This document shows, piece by piece, positions 12,382-24,400 of a stretch of 64,000 nt of DNA (the first letter of the stretch is position 1; each line of letters opens with the position of its first letter). This DNA comes from Ganoderma boninense (taxonomy: Eukaryota; Basidiomycota; Agaricomycetes; Polyporales; Polyporaceae), in assembly GCA_002900995.3 (NCBI GenBank), contig CM035309.1, positions 620,001 to 684,000 on the forward strand, in the 5' to 3' direction. Both the position numbers and the translations under genes were made by a program. Under the pieces are notes generated by a model. It did not search any database. It saw only the letters and a list, made by a program, of their open reading frames with translations, and was not told the DNA's origin.

Positions 12382-12763
12382 CAGTGCCTTGCATAATTGC
12401 GTGAACGCGCCGAAAAATTCCCGCAGGCGCTTATATGTTCGCCTACCAAATCAGGACGCCTGGGAAGCTTCAGAAGCGAGTTGGTGACCTTCATGTGACA
12501 TGTCCCCCGGATGGCATGGGTGCCTCCCGAAGCAGCTGAGGCCCAAATAATAAACTAGGAGACCCGTTGAGAGCCACTGAGCCCTCCAGGAAGTAGACAA
12601 GGGTGGGGGACAGGGGAACAGTCGTTAAAACCTGTAGAGGTGCACAGGCGGCGGGGCACGCGTTGGCGTTGCATGTGACCGTGATCCATCCGTATTTGGT
12701 AGGCGAAGTATAAGCGCCAGCGGGGGATTTTTCGGCGCGTTCACGCAATTATGCAAGGCACTG
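12382..12763. mobile_element. 382-bp non-autonomous terminal-inverted-repeat element (MITE-like)
   Basis: Two 70-nt arms, 12382-12451 and 12694-12763, are inverted copies with only a few mismatches. Both begin CAGTGCCTTGCATAATTGCG at the outer end and finish CGCCTACCAAAT inside. The internal ~240 bases have no long frame and no transposase. The CAGTGCC terminus and the TA directly after the right end resemble Tc1/mariner-type insertions, which duplicate TA; on the left the flank is ACG, so no matching target duplication is seen. The element lies exactly between the two copies of a 3.8 kb duplication. Family assignment is inference. Confidence 0.8.
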
Positions 12764-15700
12764 TAATACAAATCGGGTACCGCCAGCAGGATTCCGCGGG
12801 TGTCCGGACTATTGTGAGATCTCCTCGCACCTCGCCGGTAAGGAGGTCGCCTGGCCATGGTTGACAGAGAACAAATTTCTGGCCGTCAAGGGACATTCGG
12901 AGGGAGGAGTCGGAGGAGGCCGTGCGGGTGATGGTAGCGCGGGTGGCGGGTGGCTGAGCGGGCGAAACGTGGCTCGATCGGGGATGGGGATGATGGACGG
13001 CGGGGCCCGATCCGCGTCTGTTCTCTGCTTTGACCCCGCACACGAAGAATGATATGCGAGCCAGCACCGGCTCTCTCATTTATTCAAGCATCCCACCTCG
13101 CCATGTCGCGTCAACGCCCCCTTCGCACTCTCCCAGCACTCGCTTCTCCCAGCGGACGCGACGTCGGGCTCGGCCAGTCCCCCTTCGACCCCATCTTCTC
13201 GCGGAACCGTTCCTGTACCCGACGTACCACCTGATCATCCCTCCCCCTGCCTGGGCGGACCACTTCCTGTCCCCGGCCTTAAAGAATCAGACGGTCCCTC
13301 GGCTGCAGCCCAATCCTTCTCTCCCCGCCGGACCTTCACGTCTCTCTCCTCTCAGCGATGTCTAAACGTCCCAGACTCTTCAGCGTGGGTCGGAACAAGG
13401 CAAGCCCAGCACGTACCGCAAGCTACCGTCGTGCCAGCATACGTAGAAGCGTCATTCGCTCGGATGCGCCCCAACTCGACCTTGACTTCGAGTGTGCCGG
13501 AGAGCCAGACTCGGGTGCGAGCCAACCGCCGGAGGCCATGTCTGAGAAGGATGCACCCAGGTGGGTAACTGTCCTCGTATATATCCACGCACAGCGCCTT
13601 CCGAAGTTCTCCCCGTGCCATGCACGCTGGAGCCAGGACAACGGAGATCTTTCACTTGTCCTCCTTTATACGGGAGCCTGAGGGTTCTCACTGCCCATGT
13701 GCCCCGTTCACACCACTTTTCGCGCTTCTAATGCGCTCAGGGGGCTCTCGCATGCTCTTAATTGCTTCTCATTCGCCTCCCCTGCCCATCTCTCCACTAC
13801 GTCTCGCGCATACACCCACTCCCCCTTCCCTGCTTGTCTGCCCCCAGGAACGACCTGACTAATATAGTCATTTCTCCAGTGCTCCACCTCGCAGTTCCTC
13901 CCCATCGTCTTGTGAAGCTGTGCCCACAGACATGAAGGACACGCCATTACCTCCATTGCCTGACGATGCGGCACCACCAGCAAGGTGTGTAATTGCTCGT
14001 TGTGATCAGATGTCCACATTTTGCTTTCCCCGCATGACCCGCCTTGTCCTGATGCCGCATCAAGGATCGTCATATGAGCCCGCAGTTTGCCCAGAAACAA
14101 GAAAAGTCGCTAATAATTTGTCATGGACAGGGTAACTCTTCCTCAACCCTCATCTGAAGCTCGTTCTCAGCAAACAACGACCACTTCACGGACCGCTCAG
14201 TCTCGTTCACCACGTGCGCCCCCACCCAGGTATGTTCGTGTGCCATATGGACATCGATCAATATTACGTGCTGCTCTGCTCCGTCTCGTTTGCAACACGT
14301 CCACGGTCGGAGCCGAGCGTGGGCAAAACCCGATCGCGTCCTAACAGAGTTCATGTGTTCTCTCTCCACATACAAAATCTAGCTCGTTGCTGATTTTCTT
14401 CCTCCCCCTTCCCTCAGCGCAACAATGCCTCCACCCCCACAACAGCAGCCTCGCCAACCAAACATCTTCCGACGCATAACCTCCAAGCTTCGCCCTTCCA
14501 ATGCCTCCCGTCAGCCCCCCGACCCCCGACCTACCCGCGACAACGCCGTCGCACGCGACGCACCCCAGCGCAAGAGCACGGTCCTCCGAATGCCCCCTAT
14601 GCCCAAGGCCCCTGTACCCGCGCGGCGCCCGCCCAACGACTTCACCTCACTTGAACAGCGGCAAGCAGCGCTTCGCGCCCGCGGCCTTCTCCCTGCTACC
14701 AGTACCGTGCCCCGCCAGTTCCGCGGCGGAGATGGGTTCATGCTTCCGCTCAGCGAGCAGGAGGCGGAGATCGACCGAAGGTTCACGATCGTTGTCCCAG
14801 GAGACTCAAGTACGGAGGACGAAGGTGCTGCCAGTGAGGCGAACAGGATCAGAAAGGCTTGGCTTTCGAAGCAGGCTGAAGCGTCTACGCCGAGCTTGAG
14901 CGAAGTTGACGAGGACGAGGATAGGATCGAAGCGGTGGCCGCCGCTGAGGCCGACCCATTACCCCCACGGAAGAGCGACGCGGCCGAGCGCGCGAGCAAA
15001 GACGGGACGATCGGTGAGAGGTCTCCTGTCCGCGTTACGTTTGTGGCCATCGACGCACCGCCGCTGTCACCTAGCGCTGCGGAGTTCGGCGCTGGTGCCC
15101 GCGTCGCGAGCCCTTTCGACGGCACAGAAGACTTCCACACCGCGCCAAACTCCCCCACCTTCCCAGAGGACAAGCAACCGCTCTCGATCGATGATGACGG
15201 CCATCTTCGCGCAGCTTCGCCTTCCCCATTCCCTCGTTCCGACCTTCCTCCTCTCACTTTGACTGCTTCTGCTGTTGATGATGCTGTTGATGATGCTCCC
15301 CCACTTTTGCCTACAAAAGACCAGCACTCTTCACCATCGGACAGCCCATCCGCCCACTCCGCCGAGAAAGTCTCCCGCTGGCTGCGCGACTCAAGCGACA
15401 TGCCAACCCCCCTCCCCCTCTCCGAACACGCCGCCGCCGCCATCATCAGCTCGGATCACGACCCTGTGCTCTCCGCGTCACCCCGGGAGTCGCTCGAGGC
15501 GCCCCTGTCCCCCTCGGCGGGGACAATGCGGTCGCGACGTGAGAAGCCTCCGCCTATCGTCGTCACTCAGCCCGGCAAGGCGCCCGCGCCCACCCATGCG
15601 ACCGCCGCCCCCTCGGACTCGGAGACCAGCACGTCGTCATCGTCGGAGGCACAGCGTGGCCGGCGGTCGCTCTCAGGCTCGGGCTCAGGAGCTGCGCGTC

Positions 15701-16591
15701 GGCCTGCGCACGCGCCGAGCATCCAGAGTCGCATGACCACTGGCATGGGCACGCTTCCCGCGCTCTCTCCCACGCGCACCGTGTCGTCGCTAGGCGCGGA
15801 GTCGTCGTTGCCCACTCCCACAACGATGTCGTGCGGCGCGCCCGCGCTCGCGCGGGACGCGTCGATCTCGCGCGGCTCGACGTCCAACTCGTCCGACAAT
15901 GGGCATGACATGGTGACCCGCCCGCGGCGCGGCACGGGTCCTGGCCTGCTGGGCTCCACGAGCAAGGCTCCGGGGTCAGCTGCCGCGGCTGTGATCCCGG
16001 AGGAGTTCAGCGAGACGGAGCCGTCGTCGGAGGGAGGCGAATTCGGCATGACCGTTTCTCCCGTCCCTGCCGTGAGCACGCGGCCCCGTGTGTCGCAGGA
16101 GGGCGTTGCGGTGCCCAGGCCGACCCGATCGCAGACGCTCGACCAGGCGAGCGAGAAGGCGCAAAACCGCAAGTCGTTTAGCCTGTTCGGCAAGAAGTCG
16201 CTCGAGGTGCGTCTATTTCCTGCTGCCCTGCTGTTCATGTCCGTTTGGGGCTCACACGCGCACCACGCCCGCGCCCGTTCTGCACATACAGATGCCGAGG
16301 GAGACGCGGACCGCATCGTCGATGATGAACCTGCGCCGCGCGTTCACGTCGTCGAAGCCGCGGTCCAAGCCGGCGACGCTCGAGGTGCTGCCGGAAATGG
16401 GCAGGAAGCGCTCGAAGAACTTCGACGCGTCGCGCCTCCCGCCCTCGCCCACGGTGCCCAATGCGCCCACGAGCCTCGCCCCGTCGAGCTTCCGTGGCAC
16501 CGGCAGACCCTCGCATGGGGGGCAGCGGCCACCCCCGCGCCAGGCGGTCTCGCCGACGATGCACAGCCATGGGACCATTCTCCATCAGACG
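12764..16591 (+). repeat. Direct duplication, copy 2 (3,828 bp)
   Basis: Second, intact copy of the block at 8559-12381. It begins directly after the right end of the 382-bp element and continues without a break into unique sequence after CTCCATCAGACG at 16591. Its gene reads cleanly through all exons, so this copy represents the functional or correctly sequenced version. Confidence 0.92.
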
Positions 16592-16648
16592 AACTTCATC
16601 GAGGACGACGAGAGCCGCAGGCTGAGCGAGATGGCCTTCCTGACATGA
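13358..16648 (+). CDS. Ser/Pro-rich disordered protein of unknown function (850 aa)
   Basis: Five exons: 13358-13560, 13880-13984, 14131-14229, 14418-16206, 16292-16648. All junctions are in phase and a CTGAC branch site precedes the second exon. The protein has no recognised domain. The N-terminus is basic (MSKRPRLFSVGRNKASPART), then a Pro/Ser linker and a basic patch NIFRRITSKLRPSN near residue 145, followed by long Ser/Thr/Pro/Glu-rich segments. It ends with FIEDDESRRLSEMAFLT. The many SP and TP sites suggest phosphorylation; this is inference. The composition resembles fungal cell-polarity or signalling scaffolds, but no specific similarity is claimed. The large exon can be read past its GTGCGT donor into a 907-codon frame, but the spliced reading gives a better C-terminus. 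A damaged copy lies 4.2 kb upstream. Confidence 0.75.
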
Positions 16649-19555
16649 TTTCGACGGCCCAGGATGTCAGAAGGTTTTCCTCTTGTGGCTGGCCCCTCTC
16701 CGTTATCCGCTATCCGTTGTCCGGCATCCTGTCAATTCTTCCTCCCCCCCGCTCTGCCCGGCCCTATCTTTGCACATTTGCATGTCCACTCTCCTGTTAT
16801 GTCCCGTTTTCCGTTTGCCTTGCTTCATCCACCTCACGCATCTCAACACGTCACGGATTCCCGATCACCACGCACACACATACCGCATACCGCAAACCGC
16901 ATTCACACACACATCTCTCTCTCGTTCTCCCCTCTCTGTCGCATAGTGCTCGTTTTGCTTGTCTCAGTCATCCACGTCACGCTCATTTACCCATACCGGT
17001 GTCGCTCTCCCGCACCCGCATCCGCTTTCCCCCTCGCCCCGCCGACGGCGTCCCCCGCTCGCACATAGACTCAGCCTCGGAGCTTCACCCTTTGCCTTTA
17101 TCTCTATCTCTGCCTTTCCCCGGGCGTCCCGGTGATATTGTGACATAGTATGCGTATTGTACATTGCTTGCCGCATTCAGCTGCTGTCCACGCTCCTTGT
17201 CCTACAGTATAATTTACTTATCGTGCCACATGCTTGGCATCCCATATAGTAATCCGCGTTAGCTCAACCGTGGTCTGTATCATATACCCCCCCGCGACTG
17301 GTGTCGCAAACCCAAAATACCATCTCATTAGTCATCCAACCAACTTGATGGCATCTGTGCGCATACTTACATTAACCACTGCCGGCGGTGAGTATGCGGT
17401 GCCCTGCCCTGCCCCCCCCTCCCATAGGGGTCCGGGCGGCGACCCACGACGCCAGCGTGGAGACTTCGTATGGTAAGGACCCTTGGACCTTATCTCAACA
17501 GCAGAAGCAAGTTCCAAATTTATGATAGGTGCGGGCGAAGGGTGGTACGAGAACCCGTCGGGCCTCTCCCACGCAGCCGCCGTCCGCGCCCTGCGCTCAC
17601 GCCAGATAGCCTTTGTTACGTTGGGCCGCGGGGGACTCGAGCTCGCCACGAGGCAAGGTGGCCAGGAACAAAAGGGCCTCCGGAGTCCCGAGGGCGCAGA
17701 TATTTTGGCGGTTCAAGAATATTCAACCTGTGGTGAAGCTGTGTCCAGAAGGTACGTTGCAGAGCTTCACTGACATGCATCACGCTCCTTCTATGTATTG
17801 GCACAGATGGACCTCGCCGAGAACATTGCCAGCGCTCGTGGACGTCCTCGACGACGTCTGTGCGCACTCAGGCCTCAGGGCGAAACTGCGCGAAGCTGAG
17901 CCTGGTCGATGTTCATCGGGTATGCTATGGCCTACGTATACGGGGAGCCAGAAGCCATAGCAACATCCGGCGGAGAACGAGGAGCTCGCTCCATGGCACG
18001 ATCGACGATCGGTATGTCTTCTGCTTTGCTTCTCGAGCCCCTATAACGCGATCGTACGACAGAAGAACTTGAATGGAACGGAAGACGCAATGAAGATGCG
18101 CGAGCTCTCTGGACACGGAAACGGAAGGGATTAACGGTGCTCACCGACTCGGAGCACTCGGTTTGATCTCCCGGGACGGAGGCAACTGTTTCACGACGTC
18201 GGACGTCGACAGCGAACCCTGCGTGCGTCACGGCTACGCGCGATGTCGACGTCGACATCGCGTGTCGGGTTGGAAGCCAAGGACTGCGCCTCTATATATA
18301 CGTCTACGCACTCTGCTAAATATTATTAGTGCGACCCGAATCAGAAGCAGCATGTGCGGAAATGCAAGAAGAGAAAAAAAAAAGAAAAGAACAACGATGC
18401 AGCAAACAAATAAAAAAAATCCGGGAGGCAGCGAGGGAAAACGAGAGATGCGAATGCCAAGGGCCGTTCGGGGGTGTCGACGTGACGAGGTACGTACACA
18501 TGTTGGTATGAGTGTGTGGGAGCACGGGGGATGGAGGGAGGGGAAGAGAGGTCCTTGGTGGGATAGGCGACGGCAAAACTCGTGCGATAGTGTATGGTAT
18601 GGCGGGATGCAAGTTCAAGTGTCCAATGCGGATGCGGTGGTGGTATCAAGGAGGGGACGTGCCGGTATCGACACAGCGGTGTGGTATGCTATGTAGTATG
18701 CGAGGTGAACATGTAAACAGGCGATACGAAGACAACTCACGATGGTATGAGGTATGATATGGTACACATAACGGAGACAGAGGTGCGAGGGTCGAGTGCG
18801 AGCAACGAGTGTGGGCCGGAGGCGAGGTTGCATCCTGATGCGAGAGGGTTAGGACGAAGGTCGGGACCCGGGGGACGACCACCAGCGACAAGCTGTGCTG
18901 GCTGCGCGCAGAGGACTGGAGCCGAGTCGAGCGTGGTCGAACTCGGCCAATCAACGGAGAAGACTCCGCGAATCCCGAGCGTCGAGGTGCGCAGGCCGCA
19001 GCGGCAAGCTCTGGCTTGGCGGTATCTGTAGCCTGCAGAGACATCGTGCGCAGAGCAAGCGACGAGGAGTCGATACGTAGCTTGCATTTGAGGTAACGAC
19101 AGGGCAACGATGAATGAAGACAGCAGGCGCACAACACTCAGTCCATTGACGAGTCCAGTCCAAATTCGAATGAACGGCGGGGTATGAGGGCGGGCGAGGC
19201 TCGAGCTAGCAGGACGGCCCGCCAGCATGTCGAAGGCGCGCCCGAATGCAGGGCGGACTCCAGCTTGCGCATGGTGAACCTCCTTGCGGATATTGGTATC
19301 GACGCAGACGTGCAGGTGCACGACCGCCTTGCCTCGCGCTGCCCTCGAGAGCGCACAAGACCTTTGCCCGGTGCATCCCCGAGATGGCCCTCCGCCCTCC
19401 ACGCCGCCGCGTACCCCGACCCAGTCTAGAGTGACAACCCCGCCCTCTCCCCCTACCCCAACAAACCCACACCCGCGTTCAATCCCCGACACTCCCTCGT
19501 GCATGGTCCAGCCACCACTTCGCACCACGCACACGGCCAATCAGCCGAGCGCAAT
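16649..19555. other. 2.9 kb without a confidently recognised gene
   Basis: The first ~600 bases are pyrimidine-rich and likely the 3' untranslated region of the preceding gene. A 96-codon plus-strand frame at 17483-17773 and a 105-codon minus-strand frame at 17332-17649 overlap; neither has recognisable homology. A TATATATA tract (~18292) and an A-rich stretch (~18368-18418) are present. A short perfect palindrome is described separately. No RNA gene was recognised. Confidence 0.45.
18239..18262. repeat. 24-bp perfect palindrome
   Basis: CGCGATGTCGAC followed by its exact reverse complement, in a gene-poor stretch ~30 bp before a TATATATA tract. It could be a binding site for a dimeric regulator or chance; no adjacent gene start was identified. 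Confidence 0.6.
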
Positions 19556-21048
19556 TTAGTACCCTGGGCCAGGGCCGTACGCGTTCTGCGGTCCAGGCGA
19601 CAATCGGCCAGCCATGGGCGCTGGCGAAGCCATACGGGCGTTGTTGTAGTACGCAGGGTTCGGGGCTGCACCGTAGTTCGCGCTAAGGCTCTGTTGTGGG
19701 CCGGGGCTTACGCGTCCGTCATAGCCATATGCCGCCTGAGGGGCAGGCGAGCGTGTGCGGCCGATTTGCGTCATCGGATACGCCTCACCGGGGGCAGCGG
19801 CGGTGGCAGCTGCCGCACCGGCAGCCGCGTATGGGTCGTTGTCGTAGTACACCTGGCTCGGATCATCGCGATATGGCATGTTCGGGTTGAGGTGCGGGAG
19901 CGGTGGGACCGCATATGGATCGCTCCGGTTGCTGAAGAGCTCGACCGAGGACGCCCCGGCGGAGGGAGCGATGCTGCCTGCACGAGAATCGGGACGGGCG
20001 ATGTTGAGCTGGGACGAGGTCTCGAAACCAGCACCACCCGTCCGGTTGGTCGGCAGTGCGTGCGAGGGCTCCTCCCCATGGGCGTTGAGCTCTGGCCATT
20101 TGATCGCTTCGTCTGGAGACGGACATGGATCAGCGAAAAAATGAAGGACGTCATGTTGGATGCACACGAGACGTCGCTTGTGGAGTCGCTAAGGCTACAC
20201 GAACCCCAACCTAGGGTTCGCGGACCGAGCGAATATCGCTTGTCGCCCGACATGGGAAAAGCGATACTGCGGTCACCGTCCACCGCCCTCCAGCCGTTAC
20301 CAGTGCACACAGTTTGTGCAGTGGCGCGGCCCGAGAAGACATGCAAGGGGCGGGGGAAACAAGGGTGCGAGGGAAGGGAGTACTCACTGTCGAAGTCGTC
20401 GTCCGTGAACCGCTTGCGAGTGAATTTCCAGACGACGAAGGAAATGAGACCAATCAACGCCACACCGCCTGAAACGGACAGACCGATGATGGTCGACTGG
20501 CTGATTCCCGAAGACTTTGGATCACCAGACTTGTCGTTTTCCTGGGTCGGAGAGGCAGTCGAACTGGTCGAGGTCTGCGAAGGAGTGACAGTCATTGTCA
20601 CTTCGACACCACCCGACTCCGTGATTACGGTACTCTCAGCCGGAGCCGAAGTTGTAGGAGTATCGGTTTGTTGCGTGCTAGTAGCAGAAGTAGTCGAGGC
20701 CGTGGTAGAGTCCGAGGTCGTGGAAGTGGAGGCCGAGGTGGATGAGGTAGATGTAGAGGTAGTGGAGGTGGAAGTGGTCGACGTCGACGTCGTCGAGGAT
20801 TCAGTTGAGGTGGAAGTGGAGGTCGAGGTCGAGGTCGAGGTCGAGGTTGTGCCGGTAGATGTGTTGGTACCCGTGTCAGTATCCGTTTTGTCGCCGCCAC
20901 CTATGGGGAAAATCTGGCGGGCTGCGACCGCCGGAGTGGGCACGGGGAAGGCGGGCGCATTGTCTGGCCGTGCGGCCGCAGATGCAAGCAGGACAGCGTT
21001 AACGGAGAGGAGAAGGAGACATCGAGCGAGCGAACGCGAGGTCAACAT
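19556..21048 (-). CDS. Ser/Thr-rich single-pass plasma membrane protein (sensor- or mucin-like)
   Basis: Two exons, 21048-20388 and 20112-19556, give 405 aa. There is a signal peptide at residues 1-25 (MLTSRSLARCLLLLSVNAVL...). A Ser/Thr tract from about 55 to 130 is built of alternating STS and TST units and is probably heavily O-mannosylated. One hydrophobic helix follows near residues 187-210 (IIGLSVSGGVALIGLISFVVW), with a basic stop-transfer KFTRKRFTDDDFD. The intron splits this and joins to NEAIKWPELNAHG, an Agaricomycete-typical motif after the helix. The cytoplasmic tail is Pro/Ala/Tyr-rich. The architecture matches fungal cell-wall-stress sensors of the Mid2/Wsc kind, but no WSC domain is present, so the role is inferred from layout only. 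Confidence 0.8.
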
Positions 21049-21477
21049 GGAGAGCTTGAGGAGTGCGGAGAAAGAGACGGAAAGAGAATTATACCAGCCG
21101 GCGGCGTATTAAGTAGTAAGGAAAGCGGCCTCGTGGGCAGATTTGTGGGGGGCGTCGTCGAGACTGCGGAGAGGAGGCGCAGCGTGGGCGAAGGACAGAA
21201 GGGAGACGACGTTGAAGGGGGAGAAGACGACGTTCGGAGCGCAGCGGTCGATGGCAAGACACAAGCAATCCCCGAGGCGGTGAGCCAGCTCTCCCATCAC
21301 GTGCAGCTGCCACGGCGACTGATATATATCCTCCTCCCCAGCGTCACCGCCTAATCCCCGTCCAGCTCGGCCTCGAAGCGTTTCCCCCCACAGATCATGA
21401 TGCTGATGGTGTCGTCGATTATGCACAGAACTATTCTACATATCCGTGGTCACTCCAGTGTACAGTCCGAATCCCCA
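21049..21477. other. Intergenic region between surface protein and paladin-like gene
   Basis: 429 bases holding the promoter of the minus-strand surface-protein gene and the 3' end of the minus-strand paladin-like gene. ATATATAT lies near 21320. No gene seen. Confidence 0.5.
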
Positions 21478-24400
21478 TTAGTCCAGCGAACGCCGTCCGA
21501 GCAACATCGTGATCTCCCGCCTCTCCCGCAGCCATTCGGGGAAGTTCACCTCAGCACTCAGTCCCTCTCGAACCTCGATCAGGTAGTTCGCGAACACGAT
21601 CAGCGTTCCGTATCGATACCTGAAAAACAAAGTGGCATCAGCTCAGGCAAAGTCATCGTCCCCATCACCAGCCCAGGTCAGTAATCCGTCACTTCGATGT
21701 TCCAAACATGTCCAGACAATGGAAAAAAGACACGTACAGGTAGTTGATGCCGATGTTCATGAGCTTGCGTTCCTTGGCACTGCCTTTCTCGCAGGCAGAA
21801 ACCTTCAGCTTGTAGCTAGATTTGGGATAACATCATCAGTCAGTACTTCATGTTCCTGTATCACCTCCACGAAGTGCATCCTCCGGCCAGCGGATGATGA
21901 TGATGGATCATGCAAAAGCTGTACTTACTCGTATATGGCCTTGCGCAGGTTCTGGACATCCTGCATCTGGTCGATCGCCCGGTCCGTCAAACGTTTCGCG
22001 AGCTTGCCGTGCGAGAGCACGCTAACGAGCTGCAGAATGACTTTGTATTCGCCTGTGCGGGGAGGATCGCATTCTGTTAGCACCGAGTTTGAACGCACCG
22101 GCCAGCTCTCCAGAGAGCGGAAACGCGTTCGATACCGTGCACGCGCCCGCATGAAACCTTGCCAGCAGACCAAACAGTCCGCAGTCTGCCGAGGTCCACC
22201 AAACCACCAAGCGTCCCATCATATCCATCGTGATAACTCCGAGCCAGTGCCGAGCGGCAACACTTACCTTGGAGGTACGCCTCCTCTTCAGAAGGCCCGT
22301 CGATCGAATCGTACTGCTCCAGCGCGTTCGCGCTCTGGTCTTCGTCTTCATGCAAGCACTCCTCCTTCTCGTGTTCCCACGTCACCGCCGTTGCAATGAG
22401 ACATGCCGTCACCATTCCACTCGTCGTACGACCCCGGCCCATCTGACAGTTGAAGACAAAGTCAGCCGGGCGGCCGCTCTGCAGACCTGTGCGGACACGC
22501 ATCAGCAGCTGTGAGAGCGCGCCCGGCAAAGGGGCCTGTTCGTCCGTCTGGCCGAGACAAAATCATCAAAATCATCGTCATCGGACAGAGGGTCATGCAT
22601 GGGCGCACGCACCACAGCAACACGGCCATAGTCAACCTGTGATACGATGCGGTGTCAGTCTCTCCCCTCGCGCAGATCGAAAGGAACGCCGCAAAACGGA
22701 CGGACAGACCTTGTAGCCTTCCCGGACCATGAGCTTGTACACATCGCTCGGTGTCATGATGTCCTCCTCCTCGACATGCTCCCAGATAGGGATGATCGCG
22801 AACGCACCAGGCCGTTCCTCGACCTCATCGTGCAACAGAATACGGCCTTCTCCAGCGCGCACCTCGCGAAGCACGTCGCGTTTCAGGTTCTCCTCCATTG
22901 CTTCGACGACAGCGGTCGTCACCCCGGTTGCCCTGCATCATGTCACGGGTTAAATGAGCAATGGGATGGGAGTGACAAGATATGACGACGCACTCAACGT
23001 TCTCCAGTGGCTTGTCGACAAGGCGGAGGACATGCGGGCGGCCGGCAACATAAATGACCGGTTCCTGGAGAAACATCCGTTAACCGTGGCCGCCCTGAGC
23101 ATGAAGATGATAGTACGCACCTCTCGCAATGACGTCCAATACACCCAGTGGTTCCCTTCAGGGTGTGCATTCACCCTCTTCAATGCACTCCTCAACCTGT
23201 GCACTGTATCAGCATTGCTTCCGAGCATCCAGCAGATGATCCATACCCGTCGACAGTCGGCATACCACTGTAGTCCTCGAGCATTAATCTCTATTTTAAT
23301 CCGACTCTAAGAAGGGGCCACGCACCTGCCACACACCCATTGGTCGTTATTCCCAGCAACGAAGTCGAATCGGTCCGCGCCGTTCGCCCCCGGCGACGAG
23401 ACGGGAGTTGACACCAAGCGTAACGAAAGCGGGACCCGTCTGAAGTTAGGAGCACCATCGATTCTCCTGTAGCAATGTGCGCCATCAATCGTCATATCAA
23501 AGTCACACGGGAAACTTGGTACCCACTCGGGGAGGCTCATCTTTTGGAGGTTCGAGAAGAAGTCGCTCTTGAGAATCGTGGACGCAGAGAGGATGCTTCC
23601 GGAGCGGTTGGCGACGACCTGCTGAACCTCGTCGGGAAGCGCAACCCCGCCATCAGGGATGTCCACGCGCTCGAGGGCCTTCAGGGTATTGAGGTCGTCC
23701 GAAAGCAACTCCTTCTCAAAGGTCTTGATCACTGCGATGTTTAGTCAGTCGACCGATCGTCTGCAGCCAAAGAACACATTCGTACCAGGACGACTCTTGA
23801 CGAACGACTCGAACGACTCGTGCGTCTCAATCGTATCCGGTTCGGCGGACTGCAGGTACGCCTGGAAGATGATGAGCTCGAAGTACCGACGGAGGTTGTT
23901 CAGCCCCCGATGCGCATGCGCGCGTCTCTGCTGCTCGTCTGTCGCTTGCTCCGCACGCGACCGCGCCTCCTCGATGGAGTCGCGAAGGTTGAATAATTCG
24001 GCACACTGGTCGATCGCGTCGTCCACTGCATGCTTGACCATCGGACCTTTACGGATCACGCGGAGAAGGTCTGCGAGACAATCAGGAACCATGAGCGATC
24101 CTGTAAACAACGGACGGGTAAGGGGGGTCGGTACGCACTGTTGATGATCTGGTATGACTGGCGAGGCGCGTGGTGCGGCACCGTGTCCGTCATGCTGTTC
24201 ATCGTAATGGAACGTTGTAATCTGCCAGGCGTTGATGGGTCCCGCAGGCGCGTCGCCATCGCAAGCCATTGCTTGATGAGTACCAGGATGACCTGCACCA
24301 ATTTAAACATCAGCTCAAGGCACGAATAGATTGGATTTAACCACGAACCGCAGTCAAGGTACTCCTGCCACGACCGAGCTGGCAGTTGATGACGATCGGC

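Noticed and set aside
14511..15446. 311-codon minus-strand frame
   Set aside because: Shadow of the large exon of the disordered-protein gene; the plus strand has consistent splicing and the duplicated copy.
16207..17148. C-terminal extension of the 907-codon frame in copy 2
   Set aside because: Requires reading through an 85-nt intron in a shifted frame; the spliced version gives a coherent acidic C-terminus ending EMAFLT.
17332..17773. Overlapping ~100-codon frames on both strands
   Set aside because: No recognisable family, no splice signals and mutually exclusive; cannot support either.
19499..21112. 537-codon plus-strand frame rich in Val/Glu repeats
   Set aside because: It is the antisense of the Ser/Thr repeat gene; the codon bias of the STS/TST tract keeps the opposite strand open. 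No homology or splice logic.
24070..24139. Alternative acceptor at the GTTTACAG before GATCGCTC in the paladin-like gene
   Set aside because: It is phase-compatible, but the later CGCAG acceptor gives the better join IIN-NLLRVIRKGP, so the longer exon was not used.
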